From: an uncultured Alphaproteobacteria bacterium
Lineage (GTDB): Bacteria; Pseudomonadota; Alphaproteobacteria; Rhodobacterales; Rhodobacteraceae
NCBI GenBank assembly: GCA_902533625.1
Contig: CACAMI010000007.1
Span: 1-64,000 of the forward strand
Direction of reading: 5' to 3'
DNA length: 64,000 nucleotides
The position numbers and the translations under genes are program-made. Positions 28,936 through 39,171 of the stretch are shown here, one piece after another. Position 1 is the first letter of the stretch. Every line of letters begins with the position of its first letter. Under the pieces are notes generated by a model. The model was not told where the DNA came from. It did not search any database and worked only from the letters and a program-made list of their open reading frames with translations.

Positions 28936-29148
28936 ATGTCAAAAATTGAAATACTTAAAAATCGTATTGATACATCGCTTACTAAGCTGAATGATGTTTT
29001 GAATGATTACGAAAAAATTGCAATAGGAAAAAAGGAACTGACACAGAAAATTAATTCATTAAAGTCTGAACATCTTAATGATTTAAATGAATTAAACTCA
29101 CTAATGGCCGAAGTAGATAATTTGGTTAAGGAAAAAGAAAATGATTGA
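28936..29148 (+). CDS. Small coiled-coil protein upstream of zapA (DUF4164-like)
   Basis: A 70-residue protein, almost entirely a predicted coiled coil with Leu/Ile heptads and many Lys/Glu residues. A small coiled-coil protein (often annotated DUF4164) directly precedes zapA in many Alphaproteobacteria, and here its last 8 bases overlap the zapA start, implying coupling. No catalytic motif. A link to Z-ring assembly is inferred from this position only. Confidence 0.7.
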   Translation: MSKIEILKNRIDTSLTKLNDVLNDYEKIAIGKKELTQKINSLKSEHLNDLNELNSLMAEVDNLVKEKEND

Positions 29149-29620
29149 AGTTGAAATAACTATCGGGGGGCATAAATTTAGAATAGCCTGCGCTAAGGGA
29201 GAAGAGGATCAACTTGATACTGCAGCTAAGCTCCTTGATCGAGAAGCCTTGGCACTACAGTCCGCAAATGGAAGAGTGCCAGAGACCAAAATGCTGCTGA
29301 TGGCAGGGCTTATGCTTGGGGATAAAATTAAATCTCTTGAGTGGGAAAAGGCTTCTGCGCAAAAAGATTTAAGCGATTATAAGAAAGAAATTGAAAACCT
29401 TAAAATTCAAGTAGATAATTTTCAAAATCAGACAGCTCTAGACTTTGAAGATGATAATAAGAAACATTTGGCCAATGGTGATGAAAATGAAATTTTATTA
29501 CTATTAAAAAATACTGCAGATACATTAGACAATGTTTTATCTAAGTTCTCTGACCTAAAGGATAAGCATTCTACTGATTCTTTGAAAGTGATTGAGGCAG
29601 TGGAGGGAGCTTTTAAATAA
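29141..29620 (+). CDS. zapA: Cell division protein ZapA
   Basis: A 159-residue ZapA. The N-terminal domain shows EVEITIGGHKFRIACA, typical of ZapA, and the middle has the GRVPETKMLLMAGLMLGDKI helix. The C-terminal part is a long coiled coil that makes it longer than the roughly 110-residue enterobacterial protein. ZapA bundles FtsZ filaments at the septum. It overlaps the upstream coiled-coil gene by 8 bases. Only 14 bases separate it from the convergent grxD gene, so there is no space for the 6S RNA that often follows zapA. Confidence 0.9.
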   Translation: MIEVEITIGGHKFRIACAKGEEDQLDTAAKLLDREALALQSANGRVPETKMLLMAGLMLGDKIKSLEWEKASAQKDLSDYKKEIENLKIQVDNFQNQTALDFEDDNKKHLANGDENEILLLLKNTADTLDNVLSKFSDLKDKHSTDSLKVIEAVEGAFK

Positions 29621-29634
29621 AGCTCTAAACTTAT

Positions 29635-30003
29635 TTAGCTATTTGCATCTCGCACTTCACTTGCCTTTGATGCACTAAAGTTTATTTCTTTATCATTGAG
29701 TAATTTATCAAATTCACTACTAAGGACCATTTCTGTAATAATATCACACCCACCTATAAATTCACCTTTTATGTAAAGTTGAGGTATGGTAGGCCACTCA
29801 GAATAATCTTTAATTCCTTGACGAATTTCTTCATCCTCTAGGACATTAACATCTTGAAAGTTTATGTCTAAATAATTCAAAACACCGGCTACCTTGCTGG
29901 AAAAGCCACATTGTGGCATAGACGAGGTTCCTTTCATAAACAATACCACGTCATCTTTAGATATTATAGTATCTATTTTAGTCTTAATATTTTCCATTTT
30001 CAT
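29635..30003 (-). CDS. grxD: Monothiol glutaredoxin (Grx4/Grx5 type)
   Basis: A 122-residue monothiol glutaredoxin with the diagnostic CGFS active site (MPQCGFSSK), the WPTIPQLYI cis-Pro strand and the GGCDI glutathione-binding motif. Such proteins carry 2Fe-2S clusters and act with BolA proteins in cluster transfer and iron sensing. The bolA gene lies 7 bases upstream on the same strand, so the partners are co-expressed. Symbol by family; the gene could equally be named grx4. Confidence 0.94.
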   Translation of the reverse strand: MKMENIKTKIDTIISKDDVVLFMKGTSSMPQCGFSSKVAGVLNYLDINFQDVNVLEDEEIRQGIKDYSEWPTIPQLYIKGEFIGGCDIITEMVLSSEFDKLLNDKEINFSASKASEVRDANS

Positions 30004-30010
30004 CCCTCAT

Positions 30011-30247
30011 TTATTTACTTGGAACTTTTGTAGTTAAAGCAAGAGCATGTAACTCTCCTGAAGATCCAGCCATTTTCCCCTTTAAAGCAGAGTAAACTAG
30101 TTGATGTTGCTCTACTCTATTTAGGCCTTCAAATTCTGCCGCTTCAATACTCGCTGCGAAGTGCACTCCATCGCCAGACACATCCACTCTAGCCTCAGGC
30201 ATTGCAGTCTTTATAAGAGCTTCAATTTCGCTTGTACTTATTGGCAA
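30011..30247 (-). CDS. bolA: BolA family protein
   Basis: A 78-residue BolA-like protein with the class II KH-like fold pattern: IKTAMPEARVDVSGDG, a central FEGLNRVEQHQLVYSAL helix and the LHALALTTK strand. It lacks the long C-terminus of E. coli BolA and resembles IbaG/BolA2. It lies 7 bases before grxD, a conserved pair that forms a 2Fe-2S heterocomplex. It follows purL by 60 bases. Confidence 0.92.
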   Translation of the reverse strand: MPISTSEIEALIKTAMPEARVDVSGDGVHFAASIEAAEFEGLNRVEQHQLVYSALKGKMAGSSGELHALALTTKVPSK

Positions 30248-30307
30248 TTATCTGGATCCTTATGAAATTTTTAATATATTTGCAGGATAAATTAAAATTT
30301 ATATTTT

Positions 30308-32460
30308 TCAATACAAAAGCTCATTCAGGCCACTAAAGTATAATTTTTTTAAAGATTTTAAACTAATATGCTCTCTCCCAGCAATGAACGTTTCACCTCC
30401 AGAAAAACCAACTTCTTCCAAATCAATTCTCATTTCTCTAGCAGTCTCATTAAGAGTTTTAATATTATCGCCTTTAACCGATATGATGTATCTTCCTTGA
30501 GACTCAGAAAAATACCAATTGGGCTCAGCATCTTTTATTTTTGCACCAATATTGGAATGAGCACACATCTCAAATATGGCAACTATTAATCCTCCATCGG
30601 AAATATCATGTGCTGCTTCGATTATACCTCTTTTATTTAACTCTAAAATAAACATGCCAGTGTCAAATTCTTCCTCCAGATTTACTATGGGGGCATCGCC
30701 TTCTTCTATTGAAAAGACATCATAGAGAAGAGCCGTTCTTCCTAAGTGAGGAGAAGTATTTCCAACTAGAAATAGGGTTTCCTTTTCTTTGATCTGTATA
30801 TGTATAACATCCTTTATATTTTCTATTATTCCGACGGCACCTATGGTAGGTGTGGGCATTATTGAATTGCCTGCAGTTTCATTGTAAAGGCTAACATTTC
30901 CAGAAACTACGGGCATCTTAAGCTTAAGAGAGGCCTCCGATATTCCTTTGATACTTTCTATAAACTGTCCCATAATTTCAGGTTTCTCGGGATTTCCGAA
31001 ATTTAAATTATCAGTTATACCTATTGGTAAGCCCCCAGTTGAAATTATGTTTCTAAATGACTCTGCCACGGCTTGTTTGGCTCCTTCAAAAGGATTTACT
31101 TCACAGTATCTAGGGGTAACATCCACAGTTACTGATAAGCATTTTTGTGAATTAGTAATCCCAATTACTCCAGCGTCGCCCCCAGGTCTTACTACTGTGT
31201 TCCCTTGGACCATATGGTCATATTGCGAAAATAATGCTTCTCTAGAGCAATAGTTTTCTGATGAAATAATTTTTTTTAGACATTCTAAAACTTTTATCTG
31301 AGGTATTTTTGATAACCGCCTTGGCTTAGGAGTTTTTACCCATTTCCGGTCATATTCTGGAGATTTGCTTGAGAGAGCCCCTAATGGAATATTAGATACT
31401 ATGTTTCCATTCATAAATATCCTAAAAATATCTTCCTTCAATGTTTTGCCAATTACTTCAAAATCCAGATCCCATTTTTTAAAAATAGATTCAGCCAATT
31501 CTACCCGATTAGGGTGAACAATCATTAACATTCTCTCCTGACTTTCGGACAACATTAATTCGTAACTAGACATATTTTTTTCTCTTTTTGGCACTTTGTC
31601 TAAATTTATTTCCATACCTAAATTGCCTTTATCTGCCATTTCAACAGAAGAGCATGTTAAGCCAGCAGCGCCCATATCTTGTATAGAAATAATTGAGTCA
31701 GTTTCCATAAGTTCCAAACATGCTTCCATTAAACATTTTTGCATATAAGGATCGCCCACTTGCACTGTTGGTCTCATTTTTTCAGTTTTAATTCCAAACT
31801 CCTCTGAAGCCATTGAAGCTCCTCCAACGCCATCTCTTCCTGTTTTAGCTCCAACGTATACTACAGGTAAATTATGCCCTGTAGCTTTTGAATAAAAAAT
31901 TTTATTCTTTTTTAACAATTCCAACAGCAAATGCATTAACTAGAATATTATTATTATATTTCTTATTAAATCGTAATTCTCCGCCTATATTAGGAACACC
32001 AAAACAATTTCCATAGTGGCTAATTCCTTTAACTACGTTGTTTATCAGAAATGGTGTTTTTTTCATTTGCAGGTTCACCAAAAGATAAACTATTCAGGAC
32101 TGCCACCGGTTTTGCTCCCATAGTAAATATATCTCTTAATATGCCTCCAACACCAGTAGCTGCACCTTGAAATGGCTCAATATAACTTGGATGGTTATGA
32201 CTCTCCATTTTGAAGACAGCTGCCTCGCCATTACCTATATCAATTATTCCTGCATTTTCGCCTGGGCCACATATTACTTTATTGCCTTTTGTAGGTAGCT
32301 GTCTTAACCATTTTTTTGAAGATTTATAAGAGCAATGTTCGTTCCACATCGCTGAGAATATACCTAATTCAGTTAAATTGGGCGTATGTCCTAATATTTC
32401 TATTATTTTAGAATATTCTGTTTCAGATATACCATGATCTTTGATTAGTTTGGGGGTCAT
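30308..32460 (-). CDS. purL: Phosphoribosylformylglycinamidine synthase II, interrupted by two +1 frameshifts
   Basis: PurL runs from ATG 32460 to 30308 but passes through three frames. The first part ([10 protein letters not shown] to FGEPANEK) ends at an extra base in the A7 tract on the coding strand (T7 at 32057-32063). Dropping one A gives [21 protein letters not shown] second extra base lies in the A6 tract (T6 at 31908-31913); dropping it gives [17 protein letters not shown]. With both corrections the protein is 716 residues, normal for a separate-subunit PurL, and it ends with intact ATP-binding and AIR synthase-like domains. PurL converts FGAR to FGAM. I regard it as functional unless resequencing shows otherwise. 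Confidence 0.9.
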
Positions 32461-32466
32461 TCTAAT

Positions 32467-32937
32467 TTATTCGCCCCTTGTCTCTTCAGGTTTATTCTTG
32501 GCCAATGATGAATTCACAACCTCTCTTCGGATTTGCGCACTCAATTTATCTGTTATTCCTAACAATTTTATTACCAATCTCATAAAATTATTTTCTTCAT
32601 TTGATCTTTTATTATCTGCCATAATGATTTGCCATAAGTCCCTTACCACTCCAGACCTTTCCTCGTAGGGAATTGTATTTTTTATTTCTCGTGTAATTTG
32701 CATTGTGTCTGACATGTCCCTTTCTAAATACTTAGCCTCCTCTATTATTTTTTTAGCCTCCTTTCTTTCAATCTTATAACGATTTTCTAGAATTGTTATA
32801 ATCAACTCATGTTCTTCACTTGAGTAATCATTATCTGTGTTTGCTAGCTGGATAAAAAGTGTTGCTAATGCTAAACCGTGATTGATCTCAGGCTTTTTAC
32901 CATTTGCAGCTAACTTCTTTAGGATTCGAAAAAACAT
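32467..32937 (-). CDS. TerB-like helical protein
   Basis: A 156-residue helical protein resembling the TerB/DjlA-N superfamily. Two repeats of acidic helix-turn pattern are seen: LANTDNDYSSEEHELI and IMADNKRSNEENNFMR, where Asp/Glu residues form the presumed metal site. TerB-like proteins of this size are widespread in Alphaproteobacteria; their function is not established, and tellurite resistance should not be assumed. It starts 6 bases after pyrG ends and stops 6 bases before purL begins. Confidence 0.8.
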   Translation of the reverse strand: MFFRILKKLAANGKKPEINHGLALATLFIQLANTDNDYSSEEHELIITILENRYKIERKEAKKIIEEAKYLERDMSDTMQITREIKNTIPYEERSGVVRDLWQIIMADNKRSNEENNFMRLVIKLLGITDKLSAQIRREVVNSSLAKNKPEETRGE

Positions 32938-32943
32938 TTTATA

Positions 32944-34587
32944 TTATACTAATCGTGATTGACTTAAGGCTGCTTTTACAAAAGCTGAAAATAGTGGGTG
33001 AGGAGCAAAGGGTCTAGATTTCAATTCAGGGTGAAATTGTACACCTATGAACCAAGGGTGAGATGGTATTTCAAAAATTTCCGGAAGCATTCCATCTTGA
33101 GATAGCCCAGAAAATACTGATCCGAATTCTTCCAAGACTTTTTTATATTTTATGTCAACTTCATAGCGATGTCTGTGTCTTTCACATATTTTATTTGTAC
33201 CGTAAACTTTCCGTACTTTTGATCCTTCTTTTAGTACGGCATCATATGCTCCAAGTCGCATAGTTCCACCCTTTTTGTCTGTTAATTTGCGGGTTACCAG
33301 ACGGTTTCCTTCAAGCCATTTCTTTAAATGGTATACGACAGGCGTTATAGTTTTTTTGTTTAATTCATTGGAAAATTCTTCTGAACCTGCATCTGATATT
33401 CCAGCTAAATTTCTGGATGCCTCAATTACTGCCATTTGCATTCCCAAGCAAATTCCTAAAAATGGCACTGATTTCGTTCTGGCAAAATTTATCGCCCTGA
33501 TCATCCCTTCAGTTCCCCGTTCACCAAAACCTCCAGGAACTAATATTGCATCATATCCTTCAAGAATTCGTTCAACATTTCCACTTTCGAGATCCTCTGA
33601 GTCCAACCATTTTTTTATGACTTTTGTTTTATTCGCCATGCCACCATGTGTCAGGGCTTCAGATATAGATTTGTATGCATCTTCTAGCTGAGTATATTTC
33701 CCTACTATAGCAATTCGAACCTCACCTTCTGGACTAATTATTCTTCGCTTTACGTCTTTCCAAAGTGATAAATTTGGGTCATCTAAGGGTTTAATGTCTA
33801 GGACGTTTAAAACGGCAGTGTCTAAGCCACTTTGGTGAAAAGAGAGGGGGGCCTCGTATATTGATCTTAAGTCAATTGCAGGAATTACATTTTTTGGCTT
33901 TACATTGCAGAAGAGGGCTAGTTTTTCCTTTTCTTTTTCTGGTATTTCTATTTCTGTCCTACAAATTAAAATATCGGGAGTTAAACCGATTGATCTTAAT
34001 TCTTTTACAGAGTGCTGGGTAGGTTTAGTTTTTAACTCTCCAGATGCTTTTATGTATGGTAATAATGTAAGATGTATAAACAGGCAGCCATTGTTATCTT
34101 TCTCCTGTCCTAGTTGGCGTATCGCTTCAAAAAAAGGCAATCCCTCTATATCTCCTACTGTACCACCAATTTCGCATAGCATGAAGTCTATTTTATCATC
34201 ACCTTGATTAATAAATTTTTTTATCTCATCTGTGACGTGAGGAATAACTTGAATTGTTTTGCCCAGATAATCACCTTTTCTTTCCTTCTCTAAGACACTT
34301 GAATATATTTTTCCTGACGAAACAGAATCTGAAGCTTTAGCAGCAACCCCGGTGAATCTTTCATAATGTCCCAGATCTAAATCTGTTTCAGCTCCGTCAT
34401 CGGTAACATAAACTTCGCCGTGCTCAAAAGGAGACATTGTTCCAGGGTCAACATTAAGATATGGATCTAGCTTCTTAAGCCTAACAGAGTATCCTCGAGA
34501 GATTAAAAGGGCTCCCAAAGACGCTGAGGTCAATCCCTTTCCCAAGGAGGAAACAACGCCACCGGTAATAAAAATAAATTTAGTCAT
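32944..34587 (-). CDS. pyrG: CTP synthase
   Basis: A 547-residue CTP synthase. I use the ATG at 34587 because it gives the canonical [18 protein letters not shown] start and is preceded by GGGAAATA; an in-frame upstream codon would add eight atypical residues. The synthase domain is followed by a class I glutaminase with nucleophile Cys in [10 protein letters not shown] and the His-Glu pair in [10 protein letters not shown]. It aminates UTP to CTP. In Alphaproteobacteria secG usually lies directly upstream of pyrG, and it does so here. Confidence 0.97.
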   Translation of the reverse strand: MTKFIFITGGVVSSLGKGLTSASLGALLISRGYSVRLKKLDPYLNVDPGTMSPFEHGEVYVTDDGAETDLDLGHYERFTGVAAKASDSVSSGKIYSSVLEKERKGDYLGKTIQVIPHVTDEIKKFINQGDDKIDFMLCEIGGTVGDIEGLPFFEAIRQLGQEKDNNGCLFIHLTLLPYIKASGELKTKPTQHSVKELRSIGLTPDILICRTEIEIPEKEKEKLALFCNVKPKNVIPAIDLRSIYEAPLSFHQSGLDTAVLNVLDIKPLDDPNLSLWKDVKRRIISPEGEVRIAIVGKYTQLEDAYKSISEALTHGGMANKTKVIKKWLDSEDLESGNVERILEGYDAILVPGGFGERGTEGMIRAINFARTKSVPFLGICLGMQMAVIEASRNLAGISDAGSEEFSNELNKKTITPVVYHLKKWLEGNRLVTRKLTDKKGGTMRLGAYDAVLKEGSKVRKVYGTNKICERHRHRYEVDIKYKKVLEEFGSVFSGLSQDGMLPEIFEIPSHPWFIGVQFHPELKSRPFAPHPLFSAFVKAALSQSRLV

Positions 34588-34713
34588 TATTTCCCGGTTT
34601 GAAATCCACAAATAATTTTCTATACACGGTACTATTTAGTATTACATCGTAAGAAAATTTTCAAGTAATTAGGGAAGTAATAGTGCAAGATTTTTCAGAA
34701 GAGATGAAAGCTG

Positions 34714-35059
34714 TTAATCTGCCACAGGTATACTTTCTTCGGTCTCTTCAGATATAAGCTCATCTATATTCGGCAATTCTATTTCACCTTCTGAGTTGCT
34801 GTTTATCGAATCATTTATTATCGAATTATTAGATGATTTTTTTTGCAGAAACTATAGTTAGGGAAATAGAAGTAATTATAAAGGCTGTTGCAATTAGCCA
34901 GGTGAAACGGGTTAGAGCTGAGGCTGCAGATCTTCCTGATACCAAGCCGCTATTGTTGCCACCAATTCCAAGCCCTCCACCTTCTGACCTTTGTAATAGA
35001 ACTAATCCAACTAGAAACACTGCTAAGATTAGATGAATTGTAAGTATTACATTTTCCAT
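34714..35059 (-). CDS. secG: Preprotein translocase subunit SecG, tail in a shifted frame
   Basis: SecG with two membrane helices: HLILAVFLVGLVLLQRSEGGGLG leads, then a Gly/Ser-rich loop, then LIATAFIITSISLTIVS (listed here as separate segments). The frame as given stops at 34829 after SAKKII. The coding strand there has an A8 run (T8 at 34837-34844); with seven A it would read SAKKSSNNS and continue to a TAA at 34714-34716, giving 114 residues with an acidic tail ending SIPVAD. Alphaproteobacterial SecG commonly has such a tail. The core is complete either way, so function may survive. Confidence 0.8.
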
Positions 35060-35079
35060 TATAGTAACCGGCTTTTTTA

Positions 35080-36114
<1,035 letters not shown>

Positions 36115-36141
36115 TTATAGTTTCACAATCATTTGGGTCTT

Positions 36142-37338
36142 CTAATAACCTAATCCTGAGCTTATGGCAATATTTCTTAATGAACCTGTTTTATGGATTA
36201 GTTTTAGGCTTTTTAACCTAAAGTCCTTTAAGATTTTATTTTCAAAAAGAGCGGCTCTATTTAATGCATCTATTCCTAAGATTTTGACATAAATTTCATT
36301 CCACCTGTCTTTATTATATTTTTTTAGATTTGTTTCTGATCCGTAATCTTCATTTTTTTCGAGACATTGCTTTATAAGACTTGACAGTGATCTCAGGTCC
36401 CCGAAAGAAGTATTTAATCCTTGTGCCCCAATTGGTGGGAAAACGTGGGCAGCTTCCGCTATTAATGCGAGCCTATCTCCATATAATTTTTTTGCATATT
36501 GTGAAATTATTGGCCATGAGGATTTAATGCCTTCAATATTAATTTCTCCAAGCACATTTAAAGATCTTTTCTGCAACTCGTAACTAAAATCTTTCTCAGT
36601 CATGGCTATCAGTGCATTTATAATCTCTGCTTTATCCATCCAAACTACAGCTGATTTGTTAACCCCTTCAGAAGGCAGTGGAACAAGTGTAAATGGCCCT
36701 CCATTTTTATGAATCTCTGTTGAGATGTGATCATGTGGTATTTCATGAGTTACAACAAATGTTAATGCCTTTTGGTTATATGACCATTTTTTCTTCTTTA
36801 TATTGTTGATTTCTCGGAGAAAAGAATCTCTTCCGTCTGCTCCTATGATTAACTTTGCTGATATTCTTGTTCCATCATCAAATAATGTTATCGCTTCTTT
36901 ATTTCTCGTGATAACCTTTGATAAATTTTTCCCATATTTGATAGAAAAGTTCTGATATCCAAAAAGATGGGTCATCATTTCTTTTTTCAAAAGATAATTA
37001 GGAATGTTAAAGCCAAATTGATCCTGATTAACCTCCTTTGAGCTAAAGTCTGCTATATATCTAATTCTGCCTTTTTCCCCACCAGCATCAGCTAGGCGCA
37101 TAATTTTTAAGGGAGCACTGTGTTTGCTGATTTTTTTCCAAATTCCTGCCTCACGTAAAATTTCTATTCCAGGCATTAGGATTGCGGTGGATCGATTGTC
37201 CTTATTCAAACTATTATTAAAAATATCTTTATTCAATCGTTCAATACAATGTACCGATAACCCCATTTCAGTAAAGACTGCTGCGGCAGCCAGACCTGCA
37301 GGGCCACACCCTAAAATTAAGATATCTGTATTAAAAAT
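36142..37338 (-). CDS. FAD-dependent hydroxylase, UbiH/COQ6 family, with no standard start codon
   Basis: A flavoprotein of the ubiquinone-biosynthesis hydroxylase family. The reading frame contains the Rossmann motif GCGPAGLAAA and a second FAD motif LIAEAAHVFPPIGAQGLN. The first ATG (37266) lies after the Rossmann motif, so it cannot be the start. Between the in-frame TAG upstream and that motif there is no ATG, GTG or TTG. The best candidate is ATT at 37338, five bases after an AGAGGG ribosome-binding site (37349-37344), giving about 398 residues starting just before NTDILILGCG. It begins 10 bases after carA stops. The position it hydroxylates on the ubiquinone ring is not clear. Confidence 0.75.
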   Translation of the reverse strand: MFNTDILILGCGPAGLAAAAVFTEMGLSVHCIERLNKDIFNNSLNKDNRSTAILMPGIEILREAGIWKKISKHSAPLKIMRLADAGGEKGRIRYIADFSSKEVNQDQFGFNIPNYLLKKEMMTHLFGYQNFSIKYGKNLSKVITRNKEAITLFDDGTRISAKLIIGADGRDSFLREINNIKKKKWSYNQKALTFVVTHEIPHDHISTEIHKNGGPFTLVPLPSEGVNKSAVVWMDKAEIINALIAMTEKDFSYELQKRSLNVLGEINIEGIKSSWPIISQYAKKLYGDRLALIAEAAHVFPPIGAQGLNTSFGDLRSLSSLIKQCLEKNEDYGSETNLKKYNKDRWNEIYVKILGIDALNRAALFENKILKDFRLKSLKLIHKTGSLRNIAISSGLGY

Positions 37339-37348
37339 TTTAACCCTC

Positions 37349-38491
37349 TTATTCTATTGATGAAGCAAATTTTTGAAACAAATGGTCAGCATCCATAGGT
37401 CCTGGGCTTGCTTCAGGATGAAATTGAACAGAAAAAATTGGTCGATCACTCACTTCCATGCCACAATTTGAGCCGTCAAATAAAGATTTATACGTTTCAA
37501 TGGTACCTTTTGGAAGTGACTCGGAATCAATAGCGAACCCGTGGTTCATGGAGGTAACCATAACTTTGCCAGACTTTAACTCTTTAACAGGATGATTTGC
37601 TCCATGATGACCGTGATGCATTTTTTTTGATTGAGCACCTAAAGCCAAGCCAAGTAGCTGATGTCCTAGACAAATTCCAAAGATAGGAAGGTTCTTTTGT
37701 GAAATTATATTGTTGATTATAGGTCCAGAGTAGTTGTGGGTAGCTGCAGGATCCCCTGGGCCATTCGATAGAAAGATACCTTTTGGGTTAAGTTTTAAAA
37801 TTTCATCTGCAGGAAAATCAGCAGGTACTACAGTTATTTCAAAACCATGAGAAGCTAACTTCCTAAGAATATTAGCCTTTATTCCATAATCTATAACTAC
37901 AATTTTCTTTCCTGTTACACTTTTTTTTTCTATCCATGGGAAACCTAACTCAGTAAAGTTGTATGGCTTTCTGCAAGATACATTTCTAGCAAGATCCATT
38001 CCTTTTAAGCCTGGAAAATTCAATAGTTTTTCGGATAATTCTTCATCAAGAAATTTTCCATCCTTCCTGTGCTCTATTGCTACATCTTGGGCTCCTTGAT
38101 CCCTAATTTTTTTTGTAATTTTCCGGGTATCTACGTTGCAGATGCCAATAACTTTTTTATGTATCATCCAATTGATCAAGGAATCTTCCGAGCGCCAACT
38201 AGAATCATTGGTTGGTATTGAGCTGGTTACAATTCCCGATACATGCGGCTTAGATGACTCGTTATCTTCTAAATTTGTGCCAACATTACCAATGTGAGGG
38301 AAGGTAAAAGTTAGAATTTGCTTATAGTAAGATGGGTCAGTTAATATTTCTTGATACCCTGTCATTGACGTATTAAAGCAGAGTTCAGCTACTTTAATAC
38401 CTTCAGCCCCATACCCAGTTCCAAATATAGTTTCCCCATCCCTAAACTTTAGACGAGCAGAATTTATTTGCGTTTGTAGATTTGGATCCAT
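37349..38491 (-). CDS. carA: Carbamoyl-phosphate synthase small subunit
   Basis: A 380-residue glutaminase subunit. The C-terminal class I amidotransferase domain has the nucleophile Cys in FGICLGHQLLG and the His-Glu pair in QFHPEASPGP. The N-terminal domain has FNTSMTGYQEILTDPSY. It supplies ammonia to CarB for carbamoyl phosphate used in pyrimidine and arginine synthesis. carB is not in the window. It is divergent from yqeY with a 168-base gap, the order seen in many Alphaproteobacteria. Confidence 0.96.
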   Translation of the reverse strand: MDPNLQTQINSARLKFRDGETIFGTGYGAEGIKVAELCFNTSMTGYQEILTDPSYYKQILTFTFPHIGNVGTNLEDNESSKPHVSGIVTSSIPTNDSSWRSEDSLINWMIHKKVIGICNVDTRKITKKIRDQGAQDVAIEHRKDGKFLDEELSEKLLNFPGLKGMDLARNVSCRKPYNFTELGFPWIEKKSVTGKKIVVIDYGIKANILRKLASHGFEITVVPADFPADEILKLNPKGIFLSNGPGDPAATHNYSGPIINNIISQKNLPIFGICLGHQLLGLALGAQSKKMHHGHHGANHPVKELKSGKVMVTSMNHGFAIDSESLPKGTIETYKSLFDGSNCGMEVSDRPIFSVQFHPEASPGPMDADHLFQKFASSIE

Positions 38492-38659
38492 GATAGTTAA
38501 AACTTATATAGGTTATTGTTTGAATTTCAAAAAGAAAGAAAAATAATTTGTTATCTTTTAACTTAAAATCCGAAGATTTTTGTCGTAAATATGCTCTTGA
38601 GAAGATAAATTATATAACTATAATTATTCTGGGCTTATCTATTTGTTAGGATTGATTTA

Positions 38660-39115
38660 ATGAGAACCAAGTTAAGGGAAGAGCTAAACAAAGCTATGAA
38701 GTCTCATGATTCAATTAGAGTTTCGACTTTGAGATTAATTAATGCAGCTATCAAGGATAAAGACATTTCGCTAAGAAATAATAGTAGTTCTGATGGCGTG
38801 TCTGATAAAGAAATTCTTTCTATACTGGCAAAGATGATTAAACAGAGATCTGATAGTATAAGACAGTATGAGGAAGCTGGTCGAATTGAACTGGCTGAAG
38901 GTGAAAGGGCCGAAGTTAAAGTAATTGAAGAATTTTTACCTGAAAAACTGACAGTTGAAGAGATAGAAAAAGCTATTTCCAAATCAATAGAATCGATTGG
39001 AGCTAATTCTATTCGTGACATGGGAAAGGTTATGGGTCAACTGAAAGAAAGCTTTGAGGGTCAAGTGGACTTCAATATTGTTTCTCAAAAGGTTAAAGAA
39101 GCGCTATCTAATTAG
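38660..39115 (+). CDS. GatB/YqeY domain protein
   Basis: A 151-residue YqeY family protein: RTKLREELNKAMKSHD at the start, TLRLINAAIKDKDI, the ILAKMIKQRSDSIRQYEEAGR helix region, and DMGKVMGQLKE near the end. The domain is shared with the tail of GatB, suggesting tRNA contact, but the role is unproven. It is divergent from carA, a conserved neighbour. A strong hairpin follows its stop. Confidence 0.9.
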   Translation: MRTKLREELNKAMKSHDSIRVSTLRLINAAIKDKDISLRNNSSSDGVSDKEILSILAKMIKQRSDSIRQYEEAGRIELAEGERAEVKVIEEFLPEKLTVEEIEKAISKSIESIGANSIRDMGKVMGQLKESFEGQVDFNIVSQKVKEALSN

Positions 39116-39124
39116 AGATCAATG

Positions 39125-39156
39125 AGGGTGCGGATGAAATATTCATTTCGCACCCT
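39125..39156. terminator. Hairpin between convergent yqeY and hppA
   Basis: AGGGTGCG (39125-39132) pairs perfectly with CGCACCCT (39149-39156), and inner bases TGAA/TTCA extend the stem. It starts 10 bases after the yqeY stop and ends 16 bases before the hppA stop. No long T run follows on either strand, so it is a plausible bidirectional terminator or transcript-end stabiliser rather than a textbook one. Confidence 0.6.
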
Positions 39157-39171
39157 AAATATTGTTTAGCA

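Noticed and set aside
29620-29640. 6S RNA gene downstream of zapA
   Set aside because: Only 14 bases separate zapA from grxD, so there is no room.
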